From assembly GCF_027887165.1 (NCBI RefSeq), contig NC_077231.1:128211987-128275986 (forward strand): DNA of 64,000 bases, written 5' to 3'. Position numbers and translations under genes: made by a program. The stretch is from Monodelphis domestica (taxonomy: Eukaryota > Chordata > Mammalia > Didelphimorphia > Didelphidae). How positions within the stretch are numbered: position 1 is the stretch's first letter; every line of letters begins with the position of its first letter. Positions 23,561 through 35,630 of the stretch are shown one piece after another. The notes under the pieces were generated by a model. The model saw nothing but the letters and a program-made list of their open reading frames with translations, made no database searches and was not told the DNA's origin.

Positions 23561-23622
<62 letters not shown>
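23522..23622. repeat. Compound microsatellite (CA/TA)n-(TA)n-(GA)n
   Basis: A run of imperfect TACA/TGTA repeats is followed by a pure (TA)n block from about 23561 and a (GA)n block to about 23622. The stretch between this and the (AT)59 tract (23020-23520) shows no recognisable feature. Confidence 0.95.
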
Positions 23623-23624
<2 letters not shown>

Positions 23625-23681
23625 TAAACAGGTTGATTAAATACTTTTTGTGTGAGATTTAAAATGGTTGAGGTCTTAAAC

Positions 23682-24566
23682 TGTAGTGATTAAAATAGTA
23701 GAAGATATAAATTGTAATAGATATAAGAGAGAGGGTGAGTAAGTTTGATCGCAGAAATATGTTTCACTGCAGTGTCTTGGGTTTAAAATCAAATATAAGG
23801 TGGTCACCAGGGAAATATTCCCAATTATTCAAATACCCAAGTCAATTGGGTTTTATAGAGATTTTAATTAACAATACAATGAGTAATCAAAGAAAGAGAA
23901 AGAGAGTAAGAAAGGAATAAGTATGAAGGGCCTCAAGCCAATATGGCCTAGACCTGAGTCTTAAAAAGAGAAATCAGTCAGTTTTTTATAACATACCATA
24001 AGATCTGTCTAAGTAAGGATTTCTAATGACACCAGGCCAGCAGCATCTCAGCTGCTTTCACCAGCTCCCTCCTCCATCTGAATGTTTCAGAATCAGTCTC
24101 CTCAGAATGAGTCTCTCCAATCTGAATGTTTCAGAATGACTTCCAGCTCTTCCCTGAGCTCTTATTTTTAAGGGCAAAATTTCCTCTGTCACCTCCCCTA
24201 AGTCCTTACATCTACCAATCACTGTAGATGTTTCTAAAGGACCGCCCATTCTTAGTCCACACCTAAGAAGGTGTGGATTTTTGAGTAATTCACACCAGGA
24301 AAGCTCTGAGTAAGTTTTCCAGTTCTTTGTTCCTTGTAAATTCACAAGTTGCTTGACCTTTATAGGTACTTAGCTTAAGAAAAGTATGGGTTTAAATACT
24401 TTTCATTGTTCAGAAAAGAGTTTACAACTTTATCTTCCCCTAGGGCAGACCCAAGTAGGTAAAGTAGAATTCTCACATTCCTGCTTTAAGTAGAGTTCAC
24501 TGCCCAAATGGGGAATGGTCTTAATCCAATCTTATAAAGTAGGGTCTGGGAAATTTTAAGGTTTAC
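23682..24566 (-). mobile_element. Solo LTR of a class I endogenous retrovirus (group 1), antisense
   Basis: Shares with the LTRs at 31158-31906 and 34861-35630 a conserved block ('gtttacaactttatcttccc', 24420-24440) and the 'ggtcaccagggaaat' block, which is the reverse complement of the LTR 3' end. The sense LTR would start tgtaaacctt at 24566. No internal viral sequence is attached on either side, so it is a solo LTR left by recombination. Matching 4-bp duplications could not be read, so the exact ends are uncertain by a few bases. Confidence 0.75.
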
Positions 24567-24656
24567 ATTTGTCTTTAAATATTGGCTTATTTCACCCCTA
24601 TTCCTGGTGCCAAGGAATAATAGGTAAGCAAAAATTATCAAAAATAGTGAGAATAT

Positions 24657-24788
24657 TTGGCCTCAGACACTTCCCAGCTGTGTGACTAGGGGCAAGTCAC
24701 TTAACCCCCATTGCCTATCCCATACCACTCTTCTGCCTTGGAGCCAATACACAGTATTAAATGGCTTCCAACATGGAAGGTAAGGGTT
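24657..24788 (+). repeat. Marsupial SINE, 5'-truncated, with target-site duplication
   Basis: Body and tail of a SINE different in its 3' half from the one at 5653: 'cctcagacacttcccagctg', 'gcaagtcacttaaccccca', 'ccactcttctgccttggag' and 'catggaaggtaagggttt'. The 22 bases before it (24635-24656) recur after it (24789-24812) with only a two-base insertion, a clear target-site duplication. It therefore inserted already lacking its head, as happens when LINE machinery stops early. Confidence 0.8.
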
Positions 24789-24924
24789 TTATCAAAAATA
24801 TGGTGAGAATATCTATCTGGCAACATATGCAGTATTCTGTCTTAGCAATCTTCCACCTCTCTGTCAAAATGGAGGTCCAAAGGGTATGAGTTGTACTTCA
24901 TTATTTATTCTCTAGAACTTTTAC

Positions 24925-25520
24925 TATTTTTTCAAATCAGTTAATGAACAAATATTATTTATTAATTGCTTCATGTCAGACTCTATGCTTAAGTGGTGGG
25001 GATACAAAAGAATAGAGAAAAAGTACCTATTTTCAAGTGACAAACATACTTATGGGGAAAACAATATATAATTAAATATATACAGAAAAAAATACAAAAT
25101 AGAAAGAGTATAAACCTAGAAAAGAAAATTTATGTTGGAAAGAACACACAGTAGACCTTAAAGAAGGTGGCATTTGAATTGAATTTTCAAGGAAACCATG
25201 AATTTCAATTGAAAGAAGACACAGAGCTATTTAAATATGGAGGAGAGTCAATGAAAAGGTAAATATATGATAGATAGAGTGTTCTGTGTGTACAAGTAGT
25301 CAGGCCTTGTTCAACTTTAGCCAGTGAATATAGAAAAGGATAGTATAAAAAAGACTAGAAAGTAGGAAGGCATAGTTGAAGTTGTAGGATTAGAATTGAA
25401 AACTGAAATTAGGGCTTGAAATATGTGAAACTAGGGGGTTATGATATATCTGTTTAAGTATATCATATAATCATCAACTTTGCTATTATAATTGAATCCA
25501 TTGAAATTAATCAATTCAGA
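24925..25520 (-). mobile_element. CR1/L3 LINE, 3' end, antisense
   Basis: The conserved CR1/L3 3' terminus in reverse: 'aaatattatttattaattgc', 'gtggggatacaaaagaatag', then the reverse complement of the last part of the ORF ('gaaggtggcatttgaattga', 'agtgttctgtgtgtacaag', 'gccagtgaatatagaaaagg'). The same element in sense orientation lies at 60885-61312. It is old and gapped. Confidence 0.62.
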
Positions 25521-25689
25521 GGTCTAGAATAGATCTTTGGGGTCATCAACAGATACATGATATAAAAAGGATTAAGAGGCAACAAAGAAAATTAAGAAAG
25601 TGGAATAAGGGAAGTAGGAGGAAAACTAAGAGGAACAATATCAGAAAAATCCAGAGAAATGAATATGTAGTATGAGACATAAAAATTCC

Positions 25690-28600
25690 AGCTGTTCTCA
25701 GGATGGTAAAATAGAAACAGTGAAGCTTGAAATCACCAAGAAAATGCCCTCCAACCAATCTTAAAATAATTCCACAAAAAGAATACAGGAGTGAAAGAAT
25801 GAATAAGGAAACAGAGTAAAGCAACTTTCATGAAGAGAACAAGTTGAAAGGTAGGCGGAGTACATCTAGGACACTGGGACACTGAGAGGAGAGCAAAGCC
25901 AGCAGGAGACTATATGAAAGGAGTAAGGAACAAGTCAACAACAAGCCTCTCCACCCCCACCCCACATATATTTTTCCAGGTTCTGAACATAGACACAAGC
26001 CAACATCCAGACCCTGATATCTCGCCTGGGCTAATAGATGTCCAACCCAACACACACTCCTTTAAGTTCCAAGGAGACCTGCAGTGAGGTCAAGAATTCT
26101 AGCCCAGGGCAATCTGTGTTTCACAGCCTGATCTGTGTGGTCAGATCAAGATCAGGAGTCCCAGCTCAGGCTTGTTGTGAGATCCCAGTTTGGTGCAGTC
26201 TGTAAACCCATTGCTGCACCACCATCCATGGCAGGGGCAGTCCTTAAGGTGCTGGATGACCCTTGCCAAAGCTCAAGACAGAGTTCCAGGAAGAAGTAGT
26301 CTGCTGTGTTGTTAAGGGTAAATTTTAGGGTTGAGACTGAATATATATTTTTAGTTGTTTGCCAAGGATTTAAATTCTAAATCCCAATGAAATATTCAAG
26401 TCAGAATGGAACTTTATGGTGGTTTATTTACAATAGAAGGAAGAAATTAAAAATGAGGGAGAGGGAGAGAAAGGGAAGAAGATCTGCTCCAGTCTGGTCT
26501 GAGCCCTGGGGATTTCAGAGGCCTCAGCCAAGGGGTGATCCCAGAAGATTAAATCTAGCTCGGCTACCAACCACAAGACCTCCTCCAAGATGAGGAGCCT
26601 CCTTGGAGGCTAGTGCCTCCAGAAAAAGCCAAGGAAAAGTGGAGGCAGCCTTAACACTCACTACATGGTCATCTAAGGGAAGCAGTCTGAGGTCCCACAC
26701 TCCAGGCCTCCAAGCCAAATCCCACTGTCAATGTCCCTCTCACAGAAAATGACACAAAATATAAAGTCAGTTCTTTCCATCACTTCATGTGTCTCACATG
26801 TACCAATGGTGGCTTAAACTTGGCTTTGGTCAGCTCAGGTAGTCATTCAGTTGTTTCTGATTTGTCACTTGCTAGCACACATGAGTCATAGGCCATCCTC
26901 CCCCACAATTAATCCTTAAGTGGGGGTATATAGATTCCTGGTTGCTAAAATTCTAAAGATAAAGCAGGATGGAATAAATCTAAAATTCACAGTATGCTGT
27001 GCAACTCCAGCCCAGAGTAAAAGCCATAATTAAAAAAAAGTCCTGGACATCACAATACAAGAAATTATCAAAGAAAACTTCCCAGATATTTTTGAATAAG
27101 AGAATAAAATACTAATTGAAAAAAAAATCTAAAGATCACCTCCAGAAATAAATCCTTGAATCACAATTCTAAAGAATATAATAGCAAAATTCAAGAACCC
27201 CCAAAGACAAGGAGAAAATACTGCAAACAGCCAGAAAGAAACAATTAAAATACAATGGAGCTGCAATCAGGATCACACAGAAACTAGAAGCTTCCATATT
27301 AAAGGACTGGAAAGTGTGGAATATGATATGCCAGAAGGTAAAAGATGTGGTTTTACAACCCAGAGTCAACTATCCAGCAAAATTGAGTATATTCTTTTGG
27401 GTGAAAAAAAAAAGATCATTCAAAAAAGAGAAGATTACCAAGTAGTCCTGAGGTAAAAACCAGATCTAAACTGAAAATTTGAAGTCTAAATAGAAGACCC
27501 AAAAGAAACCTAAAAAGGTAAATAAGTAGAAAATATAAGGGACTCAATAAGATCAAACTGAGTGCATAAATATGCACTCATATTTATGAAAGAGGATATT
27601 TGTATTTCTTAAAATTTCTTATTAATAATTTATCAGTTAGAAGAGTATACTTAGAGCATGGGGAAGTAAGCTGATTAAGATTATATGATATATAAAAAAA
27701 TCAATGGGGGAAAAAGAGGATTACCCTGAGAGAAAGGGGAATGGAGAGATGGAATGCAGTAGGTTTATTATCTAACCTAATGAGAAATGAAAAAAAAAAA
27801 CTATTACTGTGGAGGAGAGGATGACAGTAGTGACAGGCATTGCTTAAACTCTAATCTTATCATAACTGGCGCAGAGAGGGAATAACAACCATACTCATTG
27901 GGGTAAATAATCCTATCTTACCCTATAGAAAAGTAGAAGGGGAATAAGACAAGGGAAGTGGGGGTGGTCATTGGAAGAAGGCACAGTGGAGAGGAGATAA
28001 AAAGCAAAATACTAGTGAGGAGGAACAGAGTGAAAGGAAAAAACAGCAGAATAAAAAAAGGGAAATGAGATGGAGAGGAATACACAGTTGGTAATAATAA
28101 CTGTGAATGTGAATGGGATGAACTCACCCATAAAATGGAAGTAGATAGATAAGTAAATTAAAAACCAGACTCATACTATAGGTTTTTTTTTTTATAAGAA
28201 ATACATTTGAGGCAGGATGACATACACTGAGTAAAGTTAAGGGGCTGGAACATAATTTGTTGTGCATCAGCAAAATTTAAAAAAAGCAGGAGTAGCAATC
28301 ATGATCTCAAACAAAGCTAAAGAAAAATTAGAACTGATTAAAAGAGATGAGGAAGAAAATTGCATCTTGCTAAAAGGTATAAAATATGAATGAAATAATA
28401 TCAGTACTAAACATATATGCACCAAAAGGCATAGTCTTTAAATTTTTAAAGGATAAATTAAATGAAATTCAGGAAAAAAATTGTCAGTAAAACTATTTGG
28501 TGTGGGACCTCAACTTCCCTCTTTCAGATCTAGAAAAATCAAACAACAACAACAAAAACAAGAAATAAGTAAAGGAAGTGAATTAAATCTTAGAAAAGTA

Positions 28601-29340
28601 AAAACTACTAGATCTCTGGAGAGAATTGAATGACAAAAAAGAATAAACATTCTTTTTAGAAGTACGTGGCTCCTACACAAAAATAGACCATATATTTGAA
28701 CATAAAAGGGCATAAAAACTTTAAAATGAAATTCAGAAAAGCAGAAATGTCAAATACATCCTTTAAAGATCATAACACAATAAAAAGTAAAATCAATAAA
28801 GCTCCACAGAAAGAGAAATAAAAAATTAATCTAATGTTTAAAAATGATGGAACAAAGAACAAATTATATAAACAATTAATAACATTGTTAATGAGAATGA
28901 CAATGAGGAGACAACATATCAACATTTTTGAGATACAGCCAAAGCTATTTAAGGAAAATTTTATATTTGTAAACACTTAAATCAATAAACTAGAGAATAT
29001 ATGCAGATAAATGAAATGGGCATGCAACTAAAAAACTAGAAAAATAACAAATTAAAAACCTTCACTGAAAGACTAAACTGGACCTAAAAATTAAAGCAAC
29101 TGAAAATAAGACAACCATTGAACTTAATAGACAAGACTAGGAGTTTCTTTTATAAAAAAATAAAATAAAATAAAATAGTGTTGGTAAATTTGATTTAAAA
29201 AAGAAAGAAGAAAATCTAATAATCAAAATCAAAAATGAAAAGGCAAAACTTACTACCAATGAAGAGAAAATTAAAGCAATAATTAGGAGAACAGTTGCAT
29301 AATATTCTCTACATTTATACTACAATTTGACAATAAATTA
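25690..29340 (+). mobile_element. L1 with 5' UTR, partial ORF1 and first part of ORF2; 3' part missing
   Basis: It starts at an L1-type beginning ('caggatggtaaaatag' near 25698, a decayed 'caagatggcggag'). A 5' UTR continues to 26309 and again after the LTR insertion, to about 27030. ORF1 appears only from its second half ('SLDIITIQEIIKENFPDIFE' near 27043, then 'NIIAKFKNPQRQGENTANSQKETIKIQWSCNQDHTET' and the end near 27500). The spacer (27500-28080) is purine-rich. ORF2 begins with 'ITVNVNGMNSPIKW' (28095-28140) and follows the endonuclease to 'VGPQLPSFRSRKI' near 28500 and the linker to about 29340, where homology stops. The reverse transcriptase and 3' UTR are absent. Multiple stops and frameshifts are present. 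An antisense LTR interrupts it at 26310-26991. Confidence 0.8.
26310..26991 (-). mobile_element. Solo LTR of class I ERV (group 2), antisense, inside L1 5' UTR
   Basis: The reverse complement starts tgtgaattttagattta at 26991, matching the start of the LTR at 45237 (tgtgaattttagattag). The two share the 'caggaatctata/caggaatgtata', 'ggatggcctatgac' and 'acaaatcagaaacaactga' blocks. No internal retroviral sequence is attached. L1 5' UTR lies on both sides (...agtctgctgtg at the left, tgctgtgcaactccagcc at the right). The candidate 4-bp duplication (gtgt/gtat) is imperfect. Confidence 0.78.
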
Positions 29341-29575
29341 AAGGAAAAAGAAATCTAGGGATGAGTTTTTTTAACATGTGAGTGACAATATGACATAGAA
29401 GAAGAGATAAGCAAGTGGAGAGTAAACACAAAAGGTAAAATTTCATTGTTTTTGTCATGGTTTTGGGATTGGTATGAATAGTATTGTCAGAACAAGAGAA
29501 ATATCTTGAGAACATATTGAATGGAGGAAGAAGCAGAGATCACAGTGATGATGATGGTTATGAAAATGATGATTT
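29341..29575. other. Short unassigned segment between two L1 copies
   Basis: About 235 bases with no recognisable repeat. The last part has a (GATGAT)-like run (29545-29572) just before the next L1 starts. Confidence 0.4.
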
Positions 29576-31055
29576 GGGAGGCAGTGTCAAGATGGCAGCT
29601 TAGAAGAAACAAAAGTAAAATTCAAGGGGTACAGAAAACCAAATACAACAACCAGATAGAACAGGGGAATTCTCCTGCTCAATTTAATGTAAAAGATATG
29701 CAGAGAAGGTTGAAATCTTCGGTTTAAAGAAAAGAAAAAATGAATTTCCAAGGACCACTCTCCCACCTACTGTGCTGAGACTCTGAAGGTTGATGGGATC
29801 CTGGGGAGAAGGCTCCAGCCTGGAGGGAGTGCCCGGATAGTACAGCTACGTGAAGCTTAGGTCTCTGATCACAGCTGGAAAGGAGGCACCTGGAGGAGAG
29901 GAACAGAGATGACGGCCTGGTTGCAGGCTTCAGTCACCCCTCTTCCATCTTGTGCCTCTGCCTCTTGAAGTTCTGGCCTCAGGGCACATTTATCTCTGTA
30001 GATCAGCTCAACTGACTTAATCCACTCTATCAATAGTGGATATAAGAAGCCTCCAGAAGGCAGAAAGGCTCAATATCAGACACCCATCCTCCAACTACTG
30101 AACTGAGACCCTAGATAAGAATTTGGATGACTGGGATATAAGGAAAATAATACAATCACAAGAGAGTACATTGGTACCACCACAGAAATCACAAAGCTCT
30201 GAACAGTCAGTTGTCAGGGAGATAGCTGTCAAAGAGGAAGAAAGGAGGACAAAGGTAACTACTTTCAGCCTCCACACCTTCACTTTCACCTTTAGTTTCT
30301 TCAGGCAGCTGGGGGAGATCTTGTCTCAGGAATTATTAATCCAACAAGTAAGCTCCATCAGTCTCATCCAATTAATCAGCAGAGCAGAGCAGAAGCCCAT
30401 TCAGAGCAGAAAAGCCCAAATTCACAGATCCAGCAAATAAACAGAGGAGCAAGAATGCAGCCAATAAGGAGGGAGAATGAGGAAAAAAATATGAGTATAC
30501 AACAGAAAGCTTCTATCCAGGTAATGAAAAAAAGAAAAAAAAATGGAACAGAGGACCAAGGAACACAACATAGAAACTCAGGAACTTCATCAATTTGGAC
30601 TCAGGCTTCGAAAGAACTCAAAACAAAATTCAAAAAACAATTAAGAAAGGGAAGAGAATTGCTAAAAGAACCTAAAAAGAAAAAAAAGTCATCTGGAAAC
30701 AGAGGCACATGAACTAAACAAGAAAATAGTATTTTAAGAGACATCATTGACAACCTTGAAAAGGAGGCAAAGAAAGTGAAAGATGACCTATAAAAAATAG
30801 ACCAAAGGGAGAAGGAGAATCAAAAAAGCTAGGGAAGAAATTCAGTCTTAAAAAAAATAGAATCAAACAAGTAGAAGCAATTGTTTAACAAGGAAGAAAA
30901 AGTTTAAGAAACAAAATCAAAAGAATAAAAAAAAACTGAGGAAAATGGGACACCTCATTGATAAAACAACAGACCTGGAAAATAGATTTAGGAGAGACAA
31001 TTAAAGAATTATTGGATTACAGGAAAACCATGACAAAAGAAAAAAGCCTAAATGA
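29576..31055 (+). mobile_element. L1 5' end: 5' UTR and N-terminal ORF1, rest missing
   Basis: Starts with 'ggcagtgtcaagatggcagc', a decayed form of the usual L1 beginning. The 5' UTR (29576-30454) is more GC-rich than the rest. ORF1 follows up to 'catgacaaaagaaaaaagcc' at about 31055, where homology to the neighbouring L1 (compare 33122-33143) stops. Nothing of ORF2 or the 3' UTR follows; instead about 100 unassigned bases lead to an antisense LTR. An L1 with its 5' end but not its 3' end cannot result from ordinary insertion and implies later deletion or recombination. Confidence 0.75.
30455..31055 (+). pseudogene. L1 ORF1 N-terminal part (coiled-coil region), broken
   Basis: The ORF1 protein is the RNA-binding trimer-forming partner of ORF2. 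From the ATG at 30455 the frame is open for 85 codons (MQPIRRENEEKNMSIQQKAS...) and is very rich in Lys, Glu and Gln. The continuing homology in shifted frames keeps heptad-like charged sequence ('DNLEKEAKKVKDDL', 'IDQREKENQKK'), matching 'RIDQLENKAKKVKDDLQRKIDQKKKADQRD' in the next L1 at about 32835-32930. The stop at the end of the first block and later frame changes show that it is dead. The RNA-binding C-terminal half is missing. Confidence 0.72.
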
Positions 31056-31157
31056 GATTCTTCTCTGTTCTGCTGATTGACTAGATTCGGCTGATGGATT
31101 AATAATAATCCCTGTGACCATGAAAATGTGGGTTTCAAGACTGTGAATTGCCAAAAC
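31056..31157. other. Unassigned junction between truncated L1 and antisense LTR
   Basis: About 100 bases that match neither the L1 nor the LTR group. They may be retroviral leader left beside the LTR or foreign sequence from the rearrangement. I see no primer-binding site that I would trust. Confidence 0.35.
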
Positions 31158-31906
31158 TGTAAAGATAATTTTAGTGTCTTGAATTCAATCAAAAATAAGT
31201 CGTTGCCAAGGGAAAAATTTCCCAATATGGAATATCCAAGTCAGCTGGGTTTTTAATGGAGATTTTAATTAATACAAATGAAGGAATTAAGGGAAGGGAG
31301 AGAGAGTAAGAGGAAATAGTAGGAAAGGGCCTAGGCCATTTGGCCTAGGCCTGAGCCTTAAGAGACTAGTCAGTCTTTAATCACTCACCACAAGGTCATT
31401 CCAAGCATTCTTGACTGTGAACCCCTGAACTGAGTTCGGACAGCTCCTTTTAAAGAGAAATTTCTCTTATGTTACCTCCCCTATATTTTCACATCTATCA
31501 ATCACAGTAGGCATTTTCCACAGAACTGTCCATTCTTAATTCACATCTTTTGTTATCACCTTCCCTGAGTAGACTAAAACTTCACACCTCTTGCTAAGCT
31601 TTCCCTTTGCAAGTTGCTTGACCTTTTAGTGATTAATTTAACCTTCATGGGTACTTAGTACCCTTTTGTATTAGATCTAAAAATAGACCTAGCTTAAGGG
31701 GTTTTGCTTCACTATAAGTATGAGTTGAGACTTTTCACTGTTCACTAAAGAGTTTACAACTTTATCTTCCCCTAAGGTATGCCTAAGTATGGGTGAAGTA
31801 ATGTAAAGTTCCCAATACATTCCTGATCAAGTATCTTCATTGTTTAAATGGGCAATAGCTACACCAAATCTTCTAAGGTATAGTCTGAGCAGTTTTAAGA
31901 TTCACA
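31158..31906 (-). mobile_element. Solo LTR of class I ERV (group 1), antisense
   Basis: Shares 'gagtttacaactttatcttc' and the adjacent 'cccctaaggtatgcctaagt' block with the LTR at 23682-24566, and the left-end pattern 'tgtaaagataattttag' with the one at 34861 ('tataaagataatattaag'). The sense LTR would start tgtgaatcttaaaac at 31906. It lies between two L1 pieces. No flanking 4-bp duplication matches (aaac at the left, ggcc at the right), consistent with rearrangement on one side after insertion. Confidence 0.75.
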
Positions 31907-33222
31907 GGCCTGAGGTCAAATATTCCTCAACTGGTAGCAGAAGTTGAAGGTGTTGGTGAAGATATGGAGCTGAAGGGAGCTGTGCTATCAAGATATTTTG
32001 TCACAGTTGTCTCCTTCACTCTGGGATTCAGGTCTGCAGAATTCTTACAGCAGCTCTCAGCACAGTTCATGGGGGAATGGTTTTGGAGATTAAGCTTCCC
32101 TGACTCCTGAAGGCTTCTTATCTGCCATATTGATAGAATACATTAAGCTGAGGCAGAGTTGTTCTGAGGAGCCGGATGTCCCCTGAGGCCAAAACCTTAA
32201 GAAGCAGAAGGTCAAGATAGAGAGTAGTAGCTGCAACAAGGTTACTCTCTCTTCCTTCCCTCTCTTTCAGCTGACTCACTGACTTCTGTGGTTAGAGCCC
32301 TGAGACTGGCACAGCTGTGGCAGCAAAATATTCCTTCTGGTCTGGAGCCCTTCCTTATAATTCCAGCATCCACCAGAGAGTCAGCATAGTAAGTGGGGGA
32401 GAGTTCCCAGTAAGAATCCTGCTGACTCAGATATAGTCAATTAGCAGAGCAGAGAAGAAGCCCTTTCAGGACAGTACTTTCAGCAAATAATCAGAAGAGC
32501 AAGATTAATAGCCAATAATAGTGCAGAGAGAAGGAAAAATGGGAGATAATAATAGAAAAGGGGAAAAAGAAATTACAATCAACAGCTTCTGTTAATGAAC
32601 AAAGAGCAAATGGAACAGAGGAGGACCAAGGAATGCCAAGCAAAAATGCAGAAACTCCAATGAATTGGACTTAGGGGGAAGAACTAAAAAAACAAAACAA
32701 AAACAAACAAACAAAAACAATTTAAAAGACAATTAAGAGAGGCTAAAGACAATTAAGTAAATAACATAAAAAGCAAAATAAGTCATCTAAAAACAGAGGA
32801 ACATGAACTAAAACAAGAAAATAGTGTATCAAAAGCCAGAATTGACCAACTTGAAAACAAGGCAAAGAAAGTGAAAGATGACCTACAAAGAAAAATAGAC
32901 CAGAAAAAGAAAGCTGATCAAAGAGATAGAGATGAAACTCAGTCTTTAAAAATTTGAATCCAATAACTAGAAGCAAATGGCTTCATGAGGCAGCAAGAGT
33001 CTATAAAACAAAATCAAAGAATAAAAACATTGAGGGAAATCTGAAACACCTCATTGTTTCAACTATAGACATGGAAAATAGATCTAGAAGAGACAATTTA
33101 ACAATTATTGGACTACTGGAAAATCATGACAAAAGAAAAAGTCTGGACATCATTTGACAGAAAATTATCCAAGAAAACTGCTCTGACATTCTTGAACAAG
33201 AGGGAAAAGTGGAGATTGAAAG

Positions 33223-34829
33223 TGTGCTGAGGGAATCTTATTGCCTCCCTCTCCTGCAGTGTCAACCTGTCCATCAAGATTTTTCAAATAAGATAGTTGT
33301 GCCAGGGTTTACATCTGTGAATGTCCTGAATATCAATAAAAGAAAGGGGCAGTGCTCACCTGGTGGGTTGATGTGGATGGTGGAGGTAGGAAGACAGAGG
33401 TGAGGCAGAGAGAGAAAGATGCCAATAGAAAAGAACATGTGGCCTGAGAACTTAGAGAAATAAAGAGACTTTAACTCTGTGCCTATCTACCTTTTTAAAT
33501 AAACTTTATTAAAATTAATAACTAGGTATATATATATATATATATATTAGTTTTTACTTGTAAAAGTTGGAAAACCACATTCTTTGTTTGTTTGTTTTTT
33601 TAGGACACCTTGTACCACATCCTTTGTGAGATATTCTGAGTCAAGTACCTCAGTTTGGCTAACATCCTGGATCCTCCTATCCCTGACAGTGAAGGTACAA
33701 TCAGACCAAGGAAGGATTTTTTTCCCATTTGCTGCTGAAACATAGTCCATACACTCTTATAGTTTGTCAATTTTCTATAGTACTGGCTGCAAATGGTAAA
33801 GTACTGTATTGCTGCTCTTGTCCTACAGACTTGTGAGACATAAGTCATTTTAACAGAGCCTTGATGTGATTTAAGGACCTGTTACAAGTTTGTTTTTTAC
33901 TCAGAATTTTATAAATGTAGGATTTTATTTTTTATCATTTCTGTACTTATTATTGTTATACATAATTTAATTTTGTTTTTTATTTGGGATTTTTTTTTCT
34001 TTTTGCAATTGTTTCATATACCTCATAACTCAGCCATGTATCCCAGGGTGATTCTGGTGTTTGTCAACACCCTCCTTAAGGGACAATTGTGTAATTATCC
34101 AAAAATCCAAGATTTAAATTTTTTTGAGAAATTTCAGGGAAAAACACTTGCCAACATTCCAATGAAAGAAAGCATATGTTTTTGGAGAAGGTGTTGAAAA
34201 GATTCCTGAAGAAGCCACACACTGCATCAAAAGATCCAGAATGAACTTTTGATATAATGAACTGAACTGAAGGGGGTGAACATATTTATTCTGAATATAA
34301 ACACTTATGCCAAAGGGGAGTGCTCCCCAATTGGCATTTTGTCAATGTGTCTATCCATCAGTTTTTGTATTTTTCTTCTCATATTTATGTCACATCTCTA
34401 ACCATTGTAACTTCCTCTTAGAAAATGCAATATTGTATATAATTTTAGCTAGAAGATATTTAGAGTTTTAAAAATAGTTATGTTTAAATGATTCTTTGGG
34501 GAGACTGTTCTCTCAAAGGATCACAGGGGTGATTGTGCCAAGGGTATTTATCCCCTCCCCTTCCTGAGGGCCAACCTATCTGTCAACATTTTTCAAATAC
34601 AACAGTTGCTCCAAGGTTTACATCTGTGAATGTCCTGAATGTCAATAAAAGAAAGGGGTGGAGCTCATCTGGGAGGTTGGTGTGGATGGTGGAGGCTGGA
34701 AGAGAGAGGTGAGGGAGTGAAAGAAAGATGTGGATATAACATGAGGTAGAGAAATGAAGGGACTTTACCTCTATGCCTATCTACCTTTTCTAATAAACTT
34801 TATGAAAATCAATAACTGGGTGTATGTCA
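33223..34829 (+). mobile_element. Small ERV fossil with both LTRs and a deleted interior
   Basis: Two related LTRs of about 300 bases flank an internal region of about 1 kb: 5' LTR from 33223 (tgtgctgaggg) to about 33530, 3' LTR from 34534 (tgtgccaaggg) to about 34825. Both contain 'tttacatctgtgaatgtcct', an aataaaagaaagggg box and 'ctatctacctttt'. Most of the interior (about 33590-34530) is homologous to the segment between pol and the 3' LTR of the ERV at 41.1-46.0 kb (44230-45236). A purine tract precedes the 3' LTR. Gag and pol are absent. The element is broken by large loss and many smaller changes. Family: class I, related to the 41-46 kb element inside but not in its LTRs. The two LTRs differ at a fair number of positions, so it is not recent. 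Confidence 0.8.
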
Positions 34830-34860
34830 ACCCAGCAAAACGGGCTATATTCTTACAGGG

Positions 34861-35630
34861 TATAAAGATAATATTAAGGTTATGACTTAAAGATCCAGAG
34901 TTAATTGGTCACTGGGGAAAATCCCAAAGAAAATACCCAAGTCAGCCTGGAAATTTATGGTAATTTAAGTAGAAGGAGAAAAGAGGATATAGGATTCTCC
35001 TGCCTGGCCTGTGCCAGGGGGAGTGTTAAAATCCCTGCCTCTAGATATCTGAAGAAGTTTAGAGGCTTCTAAGGGAATAAAGTTGGAAAAGTAAAGGAGG
35101 GAAATTCAGCCAGAAAATCACCACTGAACTGGACAATAACACATAGCCACAGTAAGATGCCAAAAGGCCAGCACGCTGCTTTCAGCTAACTCTCCACCAC
35201 CAATCAGGGAGAGAGTGTTCTGAGACATGAAAAATCCCAAATATATAGAACTTTGATCTTTGTATCTCCTCCTCTAAACTTTCACAACTACCAATCACAT
35301 CAAAACCCTACTCAAGGACTGCCTATCTTCTTTGTTTTATCTTTTAGTTCTCATCTTCTTTGATTATATCTTTTGAGTTACTTAACACTTCTTTGTTAAG
35401 TTCACCTTTTGTTAGTTACTTGACCTAACTATGATTAATTTATGTGATTAATTTAACCTCTATAGTTACTTAACACCTTTTTGTATTAAAACCCCAAAAT
35501 AGACTTAGCTTAAAGTTCTAGCTTCACTAAAAGGTGAGAACTAAGTACCTTCATTGTTGAATCAGGAGATTACAACTTTATCTTACTCTAAAATATGTCT
35601 ACATAAGGTGTAGTAATTTTAAAGATCACA
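34861..35630 (-). mobile_element. Solo LTR of class I ERV (group 1), antisense, with 4-bp target duplication
   Basis: Inserted in the last part of L1 ORF1. The L1 reads ...ttacaggg before it and agggg-aaagtgtgggc after it, so aggg at 34857-34860 and 35631-35634 is the 4-bp duplication. Removing the insert restores the L1 sequence seen in other copies. The length of 770 bases, a start of tgtgatctttaaaatt in sense and the shared 'ttacaactttatctta' block place it with the LTRs at 23.7 and 31.2 kb. No internal sequence remains. Confidence 0.88.

Noticed and set aside
31120-31160. Possible retroviral primer-binding site beside the antisense LTR
   Set aside because: The bases next to the LTR do not match the 3' end of any tRNA that I could recognise.
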